Assembly (NCBI GenBank): GCA_965263065.1 | Contig: CBDHGH010000003.1 | Location: 1,240,001 to 1,304,000, forward strand | Direction of reading: 5' to 3' | DNA: 64,000 nucleotides | From: TK10-74A sp965263065 | Lineage (GTDB): Bacteria > Chloroflexota > Dehalococcoidia > Bin125 | Notes under the pieces: model-generated | Told to the model about the DNA's origin: nothing | The model's database searches: none | What the model saw: only the letters and a program-made list of their open reading frames with translations | Part shown: positions 10,748-19,369 of the stretch, one piece after another | Numbering within the stretch: the first letter of the stretch is position 1 | Layout: each line of letters starts with the position of its first letter | Program-made: the position numbers and the translations under genes

Positions 10748-11856
10748 TCGTCGAGGCCCCAGAGGTCGGTCGCGTTCTTGCCGACGATCTTCTGCCCGTC
10801 CTCGATCGTCTCGGCGGCGTCGAAGCAGGCCTGGACGCTCTCCTGGGTGTAGCCCAGCGTGCTCTCCGGGTGCGGGTAGTCGTACGTCCACATGATCCGG
10901 TCGGCGCCCATCAGGTCCACCTGGCGCAGCCCCGGCGCGTCGTCCATGAAGGTGGCGTAGCAGTTGTTGAACCAGTAGTAGCTGGGCGGGTGGGCCAGCC
11001 GCGGGTTCATCTCCGACTCGAAGGCCTTGTAGACCTTGTCGGCCTCGAACAGCGCCGACGGCACCCAGGCGATGCCGCCCTCCGTGAAGACGACGCGCAG
11101 GCTGGGGTGGCGCTCGAGGATGCCCGAGAACGTCAGCAGCGACCACAGCCGCCGGAAGCCCCCGAAGGCCACCACGATCGTCGTCGCGAGCCCGCCCAGG
11201 CCGCGCGCGTCGAACGTCTCGCCGACATGGAAGGAGAGCGGCAGCCCGATCTCCTCAATGGCGTTCCACATGCCCTCCACTTTGCGGCCGTTGTAGAAGA
11301 CGCCCGGCGGCAGCGTGGGCATCATCATCGCCTTGAAGCCCAGCTCCTTGAGTTGGGCGCCGCCCTCGCGCACCGAGGCCTCGTCCCAGAAGGGAAGTAC
11401 GCCCACCGGGAAGAGGCGGTCCCGATGGGGCTCCACGTAGTCCATCACGATCTCGTTGTAGGCGCGGAAGCAGGCCGCCACGAAGTCGTGGTCGTCGTTG
11501 CGGATGACGCCCATGGTGCGCTGCGGGAAGAGCACGTCCTTGCTGATGCCCTCCGCATCCATGTCGCGGATGCGCAGGTCGACGTCCCACATGCCGGCCC
11601 GCCCCTCGATCATCTCCGAGGGGAAGCCGGGGTTATCCAGGCTGCGGCCGTCGACCACCATGTGGAAGCCGGTCTCGTCCCAGTGGCCGCGGGGCCCGCG
11701 ATCGCGGTACTTGGGTGGCAGGTAGTCCGTCCAGTCCATCGGCTCCAGGAAGTGGCTGTCCGCCGAGACGACGGTGGTCCCGGCGGGCCAGGGCGACTCG
11801 GGCGCGTGGGGCAGGCGGTGCTTCGGCCAGGCGCGGGGTTCGTGAACGGCGACCAT
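10744..11856 (-). CDS. Amidohydrolase family 2 metal-dependent hydrolase/decarboxylase
   Basis: A 370-residue TIM-barrel protein of the ACMSD-like amidohydrolase family (PF04909). It has V-S-A-D-S-H-F-L-E-P (30-39), the family's N-terminal metal-binding strand, a mid-protein S-F-H-V-G-E histidine and the C-terminal T-Y-D-Y-P-H-P-E-S-T, with the conserved aspartate followed by P-H. Members hydrolyse C-N or C-O bonds or decarboxylate aromatic acids such as hydroxybenzoates and aminomuconate semialdehyde. ATG 11856 has GGAGGAG six bases upstream. It is followed on its left by the convergent VOC protein with shared stop bases; the SDR at 11938 lies upstream on the same strand, so the two leftward genes may be one unit. 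The substrate cannot be read from sequence. Confidence 0.88.
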   Translation of the reverse strand: MVAVHEPRAWPKHRLPHAPESPWPAGTTVVSADSHFLEPMDWTDYLPPKYRDRGPRGHWDETGFHMVVDGRSLDNPGFPSEMIEGRAGMWDVDLRIRDMDAEGISKDVLFPQRTMGVIRNDDHDFVAACFRAYNEIVMDYVEPHRDRLFPVGVLPFWDEASVREGGAQLKELGFKAMMMPTLPPGVFYNGRKVEGMWNAIEEIGLPLSFHVGETFDARGLGGLATTIVVAFGGFRRLWSLLTFSGILERHPSLRVVFTEGGIAWVPSALFEADKVYKAFESEMNPRLAHPPSYYWFNNCYATFMDDAPGLRQVDLMGADRIMWTYDYPHPESTLGYTQESVQACFDAAETIEDGQKIVGKNATDLWGLDD

Positions 11857-11937
11857 CGGACTCCTCCAGTCTCTAGGGCAGGCGTGACACCGCTATCTAT
11901 ACCACCTTCCGGGCCCGCCTGTCCCGGATCGGCGCTT

Positions 11938-12741
11938 CTAGTCGCCGCTGGCGGCCGTGGTCCAGAGCAGGCCCCCGTCGACGGTCAGCGTCTGGCCGGT
12001 CGTGTAGGTGGAGGCGTCGGACGCGAAGTAGAGCAGCGCGTCGGCGATCTCGTGCGGCCGGCCCACCCGCGGGATCGGGATGATGCGCACGGCCGCCGCC
12101 TTGGCCGCGGCCTGCTCCTCCTCCGGCATCAGCGCGAACATGGCGTTGTAGAGGCGCGTATCGATCGCCCCCGGCGCGACGCAGTTCACCCGGATGCCGT
12201 ACTGCGCCCACTCGACCCCGAGATGCGAGGTGAGCATGATCACGCCCGCCTTGGCGACCGAGTAGTGCGCCGTGGGGATCTGCGGCCGCAGCCCGCTGAC
12301 CGACGAGATGTTCACGATCGCGCCGCCGCCGTGCTCCTTCATGTGCCGTGCCGCCGCCTGACTGAGGAAGAAGAGGCCCTTGAGGTCCAGGTTCATGACC
12401 GTGTCCCAGGACCGCTCGTCCATCTCCATGGCCGGGGAGAAGAAGTTCGTGCCGGCGTTGTTGACCAGGATGTCCAGCCCGCCGAGCGCGGAGATGGTCG
12501 TGTCGACGATGCCCTGCAGCTGATCCATGCGGCCCGCGTGCGCCGGGATCACGACCGCGCTGCGGCCCAGCGCCCGGACCTGCTCCGCCACCTTCTCCAG
12601 GTCCTCCTGCTTGCGGCTGCTGACGGCGACGTCGGCCCCGGCCTGCGCGAACAGCACGGCCGTGGCTTCGCCGATGCCGCGGCTCGCGCCGGTGATGAGC
12701 GCGACTTTGCCTTCGAGCGAGAAACGGGGAAGGTCGGGCAT
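11938..12741 (-). CDS. Short-chain dehydrogenase/reductase
   Basis: A 267-residue classical SDR. T-G-A-S-R-G-I-G forms the nucleotide site, N-N-A-G-T follows, the catalytic Ser lies in N-I-S-S-V-S-G, the Tyr/Lys pair in H-Y-S-V-A-K, and the C-terminal D-G-G-L-L is typical. Arg-Lys after the second strand (S-S-R-K) suggests NADP preference. The start is ATG 12741 with AAGGAG six bases upstream; a longer N-terminal extension is possible but has no such site. It probably oxidises or reduces a hydroxy or keto intermediate. It shares strand and possibly transcript with the amidohydrolase downstream, and is divergent from the binding-protein gene at 13090. Confidence 0.9.
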   Translation of the reverse strand: MPDLPRFSLEGKVALITGASRGIGEATAVLFAQAGADVAVSSRKQEDLEKVAEQVRALGRSAVVIPAHAGRMDQLQGIVDTTISALGGLDILVNNAGTNFFSPAMEMDERSWDTVMNLDLKGLFFLSQAAARHMKEHGGGAIVNISSVSGLRPQIPTAHYSVAKAGVIMLTSHLGVEWAQYGIRVNCVAPGAIDTRLYNAMFALMPEEEQAAAKAAAVRIIPIPRVGRPHEIADALLYFASDASTYTTGQTLTVDGGLLWTTAASGD

Positions 12742-13089
12742 GAGTGGCTCCTTGCCAGCCAGTGATCCGGTGCGTCCGACGCGGGGGGCGCGGGTTGCTG
12801 GAGGATAGGCAGGCGCCTCGGCAGTGACAACCACGCCCCGCTCGCGAGGCGCCGCCCCGCTTCGCTCCCTGTTCTTCCGATCCCGCCGCTCCGTTGCTCG
12901 GCAATGGAGAGGAGGTTAGGGGGTGAGGTTCCGGCGCCCGGCACCGATAAATTCCATGGAAGCATCAATAGTTCTTTTCTATGTGACATAACGAGAGTGG
13001 CGGGTACTCTCTTAACCTGCCATACTACGCGCGCTCACGCACCGAGCGGTCCCACAACGGGACAGCCGGGGACCAGAAGGGAACATGTG
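12742..13089. promoter_or_regulatory. Divergent intergenic region with AT-rich island and inverted repeat
   Basis: This 348-base gap separates the leftward SDR from the rightward binding-protein gene. Bases about 12946-12992 are strikingly AT-rich for this genome and contain TATGTGACATAAC, so the promoter of the transporter probably lies here, although I cannot fix a -35/-10 pair. Immediately after comes an inverted repeat, GAGAGT (12993-12998), a 7-base spacer and ACTCTC (13006-13011), which could be an operator or a leader hairpin. A ribosome-binding AAGGG lies eight bases before ATG 13090. No coding sequence was seen. Confidence 0.45.
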
Positions 13090-15321
13090 ATGAGCCGCCG
13101 GAACTATTGGACGACCCTGCGACAGCGGAAGATCTCACGCCGCACCATGTTGGGAGCCAGCGCGAAGGCTGGGGTTGGGGCCGCCGGCCTCGCCTTGGTC
13201 GGCTGCGGCGACGACGACGATGACGCCGCGCCGGCCGCGGTCGATACGTCGGCGATCGACGCGGCCGCGGGCGACGCGGCGGCCGCGGCGGAGGCCGCGA
13301 GCGACGCCGCCGATGCCGCGGGCCGGGCCGCCGAAGCCGCCGAAGCCGCCTCCGCGATGGCGGCCGAAGCCGCCAGCTCCGATGACGCCGCGGCCGCGGC
13401 CGCCGCCGCTCAGGCCGCCGCCGACGCCGCGGCCGACGCCGCCGACGCGGCCCGGGCCGCCGGCGACGCGGGCGCCGCCGCCGTCGCGCAGGCGGCCGCC
13501 GATGCCGCCGGGGCCGCGGCCGCCGCCGCGCGGGAGGTGGGCGCCGAGGACACGGCCGCCGCCGCCGCCGCGGCCCAGGCCGCCGCTGAGGCCGCCGCCG
13601 CCGCCGCCACTGCTGCCGAGGACGCCGCCCAGGCGGCCCGCGAGGCCGTCGAAGCCGTCGCCGCCATCAGCGTCCTGGGCGAGACCGAGGACTTCTCCGT
13701 GCCCTGGCCGCTCGACGAAATCGATCTGGACGCCACGATCGTCGGGGTGGTCCCCTCCGACTCGGGGGGCCTGGATCAGATGCGGCTCGGCAGCAAGGGG
13801 AACCAGTACTCGCACGGCGCCGCCTTCAGTGCGGTCATGGAATGGGAACCCGCCTCCGCCGCGGCGATCCCACATCTCGCCGCGCCGGAGTGGGTCGACC
13901 CCACGTCGATCGTGGCGTCGGTGGTGCCGGCGCCGTTCCACGACGGCTCGATCCTCACCGCCCACGACATGGTGTTCAGCTACGACCGCATGGGCGGGAA
14001 GGCCGCGTACCACCAGGGCGGCGAGACCACCGATCACCCCGGCGGCTGGGGCCCCTCGAACGTCGGCCGGAGCGCCGCGGACTGGGTCCGCAACGAGGCC
14101 GTGGACGACCGCACGTGGTCGTTCGAGTTGCCGGGGCCCGATGCGGGCTTCTTCGTCGTCAACCTGGCCGGGACCGGCGAGGTCGTCATCATGTCGCAAG
14201 CGGACACGGAGGCGCGCGGCGACCTCGCGATGGACACGCAGCCGATGGGCACCGGCCCCCTCCGCTTCGTCAGCCACGAAGACGACACGGACTTCGTCTT
14301 CGAGCGCTTCGAGGAGCACTTCCTCCCGGTCGACCATCCCGTCGTGGTGTCGCGCTACGCCCACCACAAGCACCAGCGGATCGTGGTGCGGCCCGAGATC
14401 CAGTCGCAGCTGGCCGGCCTCGAGGCCGGGGAGATCGACGTGGTGCCCGGACTGGGCCCCAACAACGTGGAGCCGTACCTGGACGACCCCGACTTCACCG
14501 TGCAGTTCCAGCCCGCCATCTCGGCGACCGTCCAGGTCATCTATCCCAACCTGTACCCCCAGACGATGCCGGACGGCAGCCCGAACCCGTTCCTGGACTT
14601 CCGCGTCCGCCGGGCCGCGAACCACGCGATCAACCGCCAATCGATCATCGACAACCTCCTGCTCGGCCAGGGCCACTATCCCCTCTTCACGTTCAGCGGC
14701 GTGTACGGCTACCCGACCGCGGAGCAGCGGGCGGAAGTCGAGTACAACTACGACCCCGAACTGGCGCGGCAGTTGATGGCGGAGGCCGGCTACGCGGACG
14801 GCTTCGACGTCCCGCTGTACTGGACGACCGACTTCGGCGGCGCGTTCATGGCGGACATCTCGCTGGCCGTGGCGCAGGATCTGTCCGCGGTCGGCATCCG
14901 CACGCACGACGAGGCGGCCCTCGTCGGCGACTACTTCTCCGACGCCTACGTGATCGGCGGCCCGAACCGTCCGGTGGGCCTCTATTGGATGTGGGCCAAC
15001 ATCGTCCGCGACATCGGATCGATGTGGGATTGCTGCGTCGGGCCCGAATCCTTCTTCACGAAGCTCGGCGGCGAGGGAGTCATGGATCCCGCCCTGCACG
15101 AGCTGTACCTCGCGCAGCGCGCCGAGCTCGATCCCGAACGGCGCAGCGCGATGACCTCGGAACTGATGCTGGAGCACGCGCGCCAAGCGTGGCTCGTCTT
15201 CATCACCGAGGCCCCGTCCACGCTGCTGACCCAGGCGGACGTCAACTGGCCCAAGGGTGGGCGCACCGGCTTCATGTGGGGGGGCACCGCCTTCGCCATC
15301 CAGCGGCGCAAGGCCACCTAA
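13090..15321 (+). CDS. Tat-exported lipoprotein, ABC peptide-type substrate-binding protein with Ala-rich stalk
   Basis: A 743-residue family 5 extracellular solute-binding protein (DppA/OppA type). The N-terminus has a twin-arginine motif S-R-R-T-M-L-G (16-22) and a lipobox ending in Cys39 (A-L-V-G-C), followed by G-D-D-D-D-D, so it should be exported folded and lipid-anchored. Residues about 46-190 are almost pure Ala with Glu, Asp and Arg, predicting one very long helix that would hold the binding domain away from the membrane. The rest is the binding domain, with phrases such as F-H-D-G-S-I-L-T-A-H-D-M-V-F-S-Y and L-A-R-Q-L-M-A-E-A-G-Y. The permeases at 15534 and 16472 are its partners. 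The ligand could be a peptide, opine or other amphiphile. ATG 13090 was chosen for AAGGG and the Tat motif. Confidence 0.92.
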   Translation: MSRRNYWTTLRQRKISRRTMLGASAKAGVGAAGLALVGCGDDDDDAAPAAVDTSAIDAAAGDAAAAAEAASDAADAAGRAAEAAEAASAMAAEAASSDDAAAAAAAAQAAADAAADAADAARAAGDAGAAAVAQAAADAAGAAAAAAREVGAEDTAAAAAAAQAAAEAAAAAATAAEDAAQAAREAVEAVAAISVLGETEDFSVPWPLDEIDLDATIVGVVPSDSGGLDQMRLGSKGNQYSHGAAFSAVMEWEPASAAAIPHLAAPEWVDPTSIVASVVPAPFHDGSILTAHDMVFSYDRMGGKAAYHQGGETTDHPGGWGPSNVGRSAADWVRNEAVDDRTWSFELPGPDAGFFVVNLAGTGEVVIMSQADTEARGDLAMDTQPMGTGPLRFVSHEDDTDFVFERFEEHFLPVDHPVVVSRYAHHKHQRIVVRPEIQSQLAGLEAGEIDVVPGLGPNNVEPYLDDPDFTVQFQPAISATVQVIYPNLYPQTMPDGSPNPFLDFRVRRAANHAINRQSIIDNLLLGQGHYPLFTFSGVYGYPTAEQRAEVEYNYDPELARQLMAEAGYADGFDVPLYWTTDFGGAFMADISLAVAQDLSAVGIRTHDEAALVGDYFSDAYVIGGPNRPVGLYWMWANIVRDIGSMWDCCVGPESFFTKLGGEGVMDPALHELYLAQRAELDPERRSAMTSELMLEHARQAWLVFITEAPSTLLTQADVNWPKGGRTGFMWGGTAFAIQRRKAT

Positions 15322-15337
15322 GGCCCCGCCTCCCGGA

Positions 15338-15445
15338 CCTCACCCCCTGTCCCCCTCTCCATCCAGAAGGATGGAGAGGGGGAACGTGGGCGCGGGCGCT
15401 GGGAACTCCGGTCCCCTCTCCCTCTGGGAGAGGGCTAGGGTGAGG
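15338..15445. repeat. 108-base palindromic intergenic element with two hairpins
   Basis: The element is bounded by CCTCACCC (15338-15345) and GGGTGAGG (15438-15445), which are inverted copies. Inside are a perfect 14-base-pair hairpin (15351-15364 with 15369-15382, loop AGAA) and a perfect 9-base-pair hairpin (15414-15422 with 15426-15434, loop TCT). There is no T-tract, so it looks more like a REP- or MITE-like interspersed repeat than an intrinsic terminator. Lying between the binding-protein and permease genes, it could stabilise the upstream mRNA end and lower permease expression. I did not find a second full copy in the window. Confidence 0.75.
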
Positions 15446-15533
15446 GCCCGCGCCGCCGTTACACTTGCCGCCGGTACCGCGTCGGGGGAGCCCCACTCGG
15501 CGGAACCCCGGCGCGCGATCCGCACGGAGCCTG

Positions 15534-16472
15534 ATGCAGTTCTGGAGCTACTTCGCGATCCGGCTGGTCCAGGCGTTCTTCGTCGTCTTCATCGTCGCGA
15601 CGACCGTCTTCTTCGTCTCCCGCCTCGTGGGCAATCCCGAGGCGACCCTGCTGGCGCCCGACCAGCGACGGCCCGACGCCGTCGAGCGCCTGCGGGAGGA
15701 CCTGGGGCTGCACCACCCGCTCTATGTCCAGTACGGCATCTTCCTGGGGAAGTTGGCGCAAGGCGACTTCGGGAGCTCGTGGCTGGGCGGGGGCAGACCC
15801 GCGCTCGACGCGATCGGCGACCGGGCGGTGAGCACGCTCAAGCTGGGGGTGGCGGGCGTGGTGTTCGCGCTCGCGCTGGCGGTGCCGCTGGGCATCCTCG
15901 CGGCGTTGAAGCGGGGCACGGTCATCGACTGGCTGGCGCGCTTCGTGGCGGTGATCGGGCAGGCGACGCCCAGCTTCTGGCTGGGCCTGATGATGATCTT
16001 CTTCTTCGCCGTCCAGTTGGGCTGGTTCCCGACCGGCGGTGAAGAGGCCGGCTTGCGCTCGTTGATCCTGCCGGCGATCGCACTCGGCCTGTTTGAATTG
16101 GTCGCGATCATGCGGCTGACCCGCTCGGGGATGATCGAGGTCATGGACACCGACTTCATTCGCACGGCGCGGGCCAAGGGGCTGAGCGAGCGGGTGGTCA
16201 TCGGGCGGCACGCCGTGCGGCACGCGCTGCTGCCGGTCGTGACGATGCTGGGCCTCTCGCTGGGCCGGTTGATCGGCGGCTCGGTGATCATCGAGATGGT
16301 GTTCGCCTGGCCCGGGGTCGGTCGGCTGATCGTCGACTCGATCTTCAAGAACGACTTCCCGATGGTGCAGGCCTCGATCATCGTGCTGGCGGCGTCGATC
16401 GCGGTCGTGAACCTGCTGGTCGACGTCTCCTACCGGCTGATCGACCCGCGCATCCGGGCGGGGGCCGCCTGA
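15534..16472 (+). CDS. ABC transporter permease, DppB/OppB family
   Basis: A 312-residue inner-membrane permease with about six hydrophobic helices. The first is at residues 9-30 (F-F-V-V-F-I-V-A-T-T-V-F-F). The ATPase-coupling EAA-type loop is T-A-R-A-K-G-L-S-E-R-V-V-I followed by H-A-L-L-P-V. The N-terminal M-Q-F-W-x-Y/F-x-A-I-R-L matches the second permease at 63300 closely. The ATG 15534 start has GGAG four to five bases upstream, and an upstream extension is not membrane-like. It forms the channel with the 16472 product for whatever the 13090 lipoprotein delivers. The gene overlaps its partner by one base (TGATG). Confidence 0.93.
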   Translation: MQFWSYFAIRLVQAFFVVFIVATTVFFVSRLVGNPEATLLAPDQRRPDAVERLREDLGLHHPLYVQYGIFLGKLAQGDFGSSWLGGGRPALDAIGDRAVSTLKLGVAGVVFALALAVPLGILAALKRGTVIDWLARFVAVIGQATPSFWLGLMMIFFFAVQLGWFPTGGEEAGLRSLILPAIALGLFELVAIMRLTRSGMIEVMDTDFIRTARAKGLSERVVIGRHAVRHALLPVVTMLGLSLGRLIGGSVIIEMVFAWPGVGRLIVDSIFKNDFPMVQASIIVLAASIAVVNLLVDVSYRLIDPRIRAGAA

Positions 16473-17353
16473 TGGCGGGCCAGACGGCGGCGCCCCTGGC
16501 GCAGCGGCGGCGCGGCATCCGCTGGCGGCGCTGGCTGGGGCTCTCCGTGCCCGGCCTGATCGGGCTGGCGCTGCTCGTGGCGGGCCTGGGGGCGAACGTG
16601 CTGGCGACGCACGACCCGGAGTTCATCAACCTGGGGGTGCGCCTGCAGCCGCCCATCTTCGACGGGGGCAGCTGGGACTATATCCTGGGCACGGACCAAG
16701 TGGGGCGGGACATCTTCAGCCGGCTGTTGTACGGGGCGCGCATCTCGCTGATCGTGGTCTTCATCGTGGTGCCGGGCGCGGCGCTGGTCGGGACGGTGCT
16801 GGGGCTGGTCTCGGGCTGGGTGGGCGGCCTCACGGGCCAGCTGCTGATGCGCGTGGTCGACGTGCAACTGGCGATGCCGGGGATCCTTTTCGCGGTGCTG
16901 CTCGCGGCTTTGGTGGGGCCGAGCCTGCGCAACGTGATCATCATCCTGCTGATCTGGACTTGGCCTTCCTACGCGCGGCTGGTGCGGGCCGACGTGCTCA
17001 CGCTGAAGGAGCGCGACTTCGTCACGGCGTCGCGGGCGACCGGGGCGGGCCCCGTCTGGATCATGCGCCGGCACCTGTTCCCGAACGTGGTCAACACCGT
17101 CGTGATCATCATGACGCTGGAGGTCGCGCTGGTGATCCTGGCCGAGGCGGCGCTGAGCTTCCTGACCGTCGGCGCGCCGCCGGGCACGCCGTCGTGGGGG
17201 GTCATGATCTCCGAGGGCCGCGACTTCATGAACGTCGCCTGGTGGCCGATCTGGCTGCCGGGGCTGGCCCTGCTGACGATCTCGCTGACCGGCAACCTGA
17301 TGGGCGACTGGCTGCGGGACGCCCTCGACCCGCGCCTGCGCAACGTGCGCTAG
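16472..17353 (+). CDS. ABC transporter permease, DppC/OppC family
   Basis: A 293-residue permease. It has an N-terminal hydrophobic helix (about 22-46), the periplasmic segment with G-T-D-Q-V-G-R-D-I-F-S-R, typical of DppC proteins, and further helices. The EAA loop reads T-A-S-R-A-T-G-A-G-P plus H-L-F-P-N, and A-E-A-A-L-S-F-L and G-V-M-I-S-E-G-R follow near the C-terminus. The start codon overlaps the stop of the DppB gene, so they are translationally coupled. No ATPase (DppD/DppF) gene follows; the next gene is a convergent aminotransferase. The importer must therefore use ATPases encoded elsewhere. Confidence 0.93.
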   Translation: MAGQTAAPLAQRRRGIRWRRWLGLSVPGLIGLALLVAGLGANVLATHDPEFINLGVRLQPPIFDGGSWDYILGTDQVGRDIFSRLLYGARISLIVVFIVVPGAALVGTVLGLVSGWVGGLTGQLLMRVVDVQLAMPGILFAVLLAALVGPSLRNVIIILLIWTWPSYARLVRADVLTLKERDFVTASRATGAGPVWIMRRHLFPNVVNTVVIIMTLEVALVILAEAALSFLTVGAPPGTPSWGVMISEGRDFMNVAWWPIWLPGLALLTISLTGNLMGDWLRDALDPRLRNVR

Positions 17354-17372
17354 TCGGGGCGGCAGGCCGGTG

Positions 17373-18566
17373 CTAGGCGGGCCCCCCGTCGCGACGATCG
17401 CCGCTCAGCAGCCCCCGGATGCGCTCGAGCGCCGCGCGGATGTTCTCGGCGCTGTTGGCGTAGGAGAAGCGCAGGTAGCCCTCGCCCATCCGCCCGAAGC
17501 TGGTCCCCGCCACGACGGCCACCCCCGCCTCCTCCATCAGGCGCCGCTGCAATGTGCTCGCGTCCATCCCCGTCCCCTCGATGTTCGGGAAGACGTAGAA
17601 CGCCCCACCCGGGTCGGCGCAGCGGAACCCGGGGATCGCGTTCAGCCCCGCGACGATGATCCGCCGTCGCTCGTCGAACGCCTGGCGCATCTCCTCGACC
17701 GCGTCCTGCGGGCCCTGCAGCGCCGCCAGCCCGGCGTGCTGCGCCACCGCGCTGGGACAGGAGTAGGAGTTCACGGCCAGGCGCTCGGCGTGCGGGAACA
17801 GGCTCGGCGGCCAGACGCCGTAGCCCAGCCGCCAGCCCGTCATGGCGTACGTCTTGCTCCAGCCGTCGATCACGATCAGCCGGTCGCGAATCTGCGGATA
17901 GCGCAGCAGGCTCACGTGCGTCCGCTCGCCGTAGAGGATGCGGCTGTAGATCTCGTCGCTGAGGATCGTGACGTCGGGGTAGGCGGCCAGCCCGTCGATC
18001 AGCCGCTCGATCTGCTCGGCCGGGACCACGCCGCCGGTGGGGTTGGCGGGGCTGTTGAGGATCAGCAGCCGCGTGCGCTCCGTGACGCTGGCCAGCACCT
18101 GCTCGGCGTCGAAGGAGAAGCCCGCGCTCTCGTGCAGTTCGATGGGCACCGGCGTCGCCCCGGAGTACGCGATCACCGACTCGTAGATCGGGAAGCCGGG
18201 GTTGGGGTACATGATCTCGACGCCCGGCTCGCCGAAGAGCAGGATCGCGAAGTACATCACGGGCTTCGCGCCCGGCGTGATCAGCACCGTCGCCGGGTCG
18301 ACCTCGGCGCCGTACCGCGTCAGCAGATCGTGCGCCACCGCCTCGCGCAGCGCCGGCAGGCCCGCGCTCGGCGTGTAGCCGTGGTGTCCCGCGTCCAGCG
18401 CCCGCTTCGCCGCCTCGACGATGTGCGCCGGCGTGCGGAAGTCGGGCTGGCCGATGCCCAGGTTGATGATGTCGCGGCCCTGCGCCGCCAGTTGCTGCGC
18501 GCGGGCCAGCACCTCGAAGGCGGTCTCGGTGCCCAGACGGTCGAGCGCGGCGGTGGGGTGTGGCAT
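17373..18566 (-). CDS. Class I/II pyridoxal-phosphate aminotransferase (AspC-like)
   Basis: A 397-residue fold-type I aminotransferase. It has the N-terminal I-N-L-G-I-G-Q-P-D-F (34-43), N-S-P-A-N-P-T-G-G (171-179), D-E-I-Y (204-207) and the Schiff-base lysine K238 in D-G-W-S-K-T-Y-A-M-T-G-W-R-L-G-Y. These match the aspartate/alanine/aromatic aminotransferase I-gamma type. It transfers an amino group between an amino acid and a 2-oxoacid; the exact donor is not determinable. The ATG 18566 start was chosen because the protein fold begins there. The gene is divergent from the peroxiredoxin and convergent with the permease gene. Confidence 0.9.
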   Translation of the reverse strand: MPHPTAALDRLGTETAFEVLARAQQLAAQGRDIINLGIGQPDFRTPAHIVEAAKRALDAGHHGYTPSAGLPALREAVAHDLLTRYGAEVDPATVLITPGAKPVMYFAILLFGEPGVEIMYPNPGFPIYESVIAYSGATPVPIELHESAGFSFDAEQVLASVTERTRLLILNSPANPTGGVVPAEQIERLIDGLAAYPDVTILSDEIYSRILYGERTHVSLLRYPQIRDRLIVIDGWSKTYAMTGWRLGYGVWPPSLFPHAERLAVNSYSCPSAVAQHAGLAALQGPQDAVEEMRQAFDERRRIIVAGLNAIPGFRCADPGGAFYVFPNIEGTGMDASTLQRRLMEEAGVAVVAGTSFGRMGEGYLRFSYANSAENIRAALERIRGLLSGDRRDGGPA

Positions 18567-18624
18567 AGGTCGGTCGTCCTCTACATTCGCGGCGCCCCGC
18601 GGCGCGTCCGTGATCCGGTTAGGC

Positions 18625-18653
18625 TTGGCAAGCGGCCGTCCGTTCGCCACTAT
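18625..18653 (+). promoter_or_regulatory. Possible sigma-70 promoter for the 1-Cys peroxiredoxin
   Basis: TTGGCA (18625-18630) and CACTAT (18648-18653) are separated by 17 bases and lie about 60 bases before ATG 18712. The -35 half is good (5 of 6 to TTGACA) and the -10 half is weak. It is in the AT-richest part of the divergent gap with the aminotransferase. This is sequence resemblance only. Confidence 0.3.
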
Positions 18654-18711
18654 GCATTATGACCCCTGCAACCGCTGGCACGCGACCAGCGCGGGGGACG
18701 AGGAGAGCATC

Positions 18712-19344
18712 ATGACCTTGCGACTTGGAGACACGGCGCCCGACTTCCGGGCCGAAACCACGGAGGGATCGATCTCCTTCCACGACTACTTGGGCGACAG
18801 CTGGGGCGTCCTGTTCTCGCACCCGGCCGACTTCACGCCCGTCTGCACGACGGAGCTGGGCGCGGTCGCCCGGCTGAAGCCGGAATTCGAGAAGCGCAAC
18901 GTGAAGGTCGTGGGGCTGAGCGTCGACCCGATCGAGCGCCACGCCGAGTGGGTGAAGGACATCAACGCCACCCAGCACACGACGGTGAACTTCCCGATCA
19001 TCGCCGACGGCGAGCGCAGCGTCGCCGAGACGTACGACATGATTCACCCCAACTCGGACGACAAGACGCCCGTGCGCTCGGTCTTCGTCATCGATCCGAG
19101 CAAGAAGCTGCGGCTGACCCTGACCTACCCGCCCTCGGCGGGCCGCAACTTCGCCGAGATCCTGCGGGTGATCGACTCCTTGCAGCTCACCACCTACCGC
19201 AAGGTGGCGACGCCGGCCGACTGGCAGCAGGGCGAGGATGTCGTGATTCTGCCCACGGTCAGCGACGACGAGGCGAAGGAACTGTTCCCGGCGGGCTTCA
19301 CCACCCACCGGCCCTACCTGCGTACGACGGCCGCCCCGGAGTAG
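18712..19344 (+). CDS. 1-Cys peroxiredoxin (Prx6 type)
   Basis: A 210-residue thiol peroxidase. The active site P-A-D-F-T-P-V-C (38-45) gives the peroxidatic C45 in P-x3-T-x2-C. The extended C-terminal domain with Y-P-P-S-A-G-R-N-F and W-Q-Q-G-E-D-V identifies the Prx6/AhpC-like 1-Cys group, which reduces peroxides in the cytoplasm using an external thiol. No second resolving cysteine is seen. ATG 18712 has GAGGAGA upstream. A second peroxiredoxin at 35341 has a TGA codon instead of this cysteine, which makes a useful comparison. Confidence 0.93.
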   Translation: MTLRLGDTAPDFRAETTEGSISFHDYLGDSWGVLFSHPADFTPVCTTELGAVARLKPEFEKRNVKVVGLSVDPIERHAEWVKDINATQHTTVNFPIIADGERSVAETYDMIHPNSDDKTPVRSVFVIDPSKKLRLTLTYPPSAGRNFAEILRVIDSLQLTTYRKVATPADWQQGEDVVILPTVSDDEAKELFPAGFTTHRPYLRTTAAPE

Positions 19345-19369
19345 GCCTGCCCGCGACTGATGGCCCGCC

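Noticed and set aside
10522..12765. A 747-codon open frame on the + strand
   Set aside because: Antisense to the amidohydrolase and SDR, both with clear motifs and ribosome-binding sites. A shadow frame.
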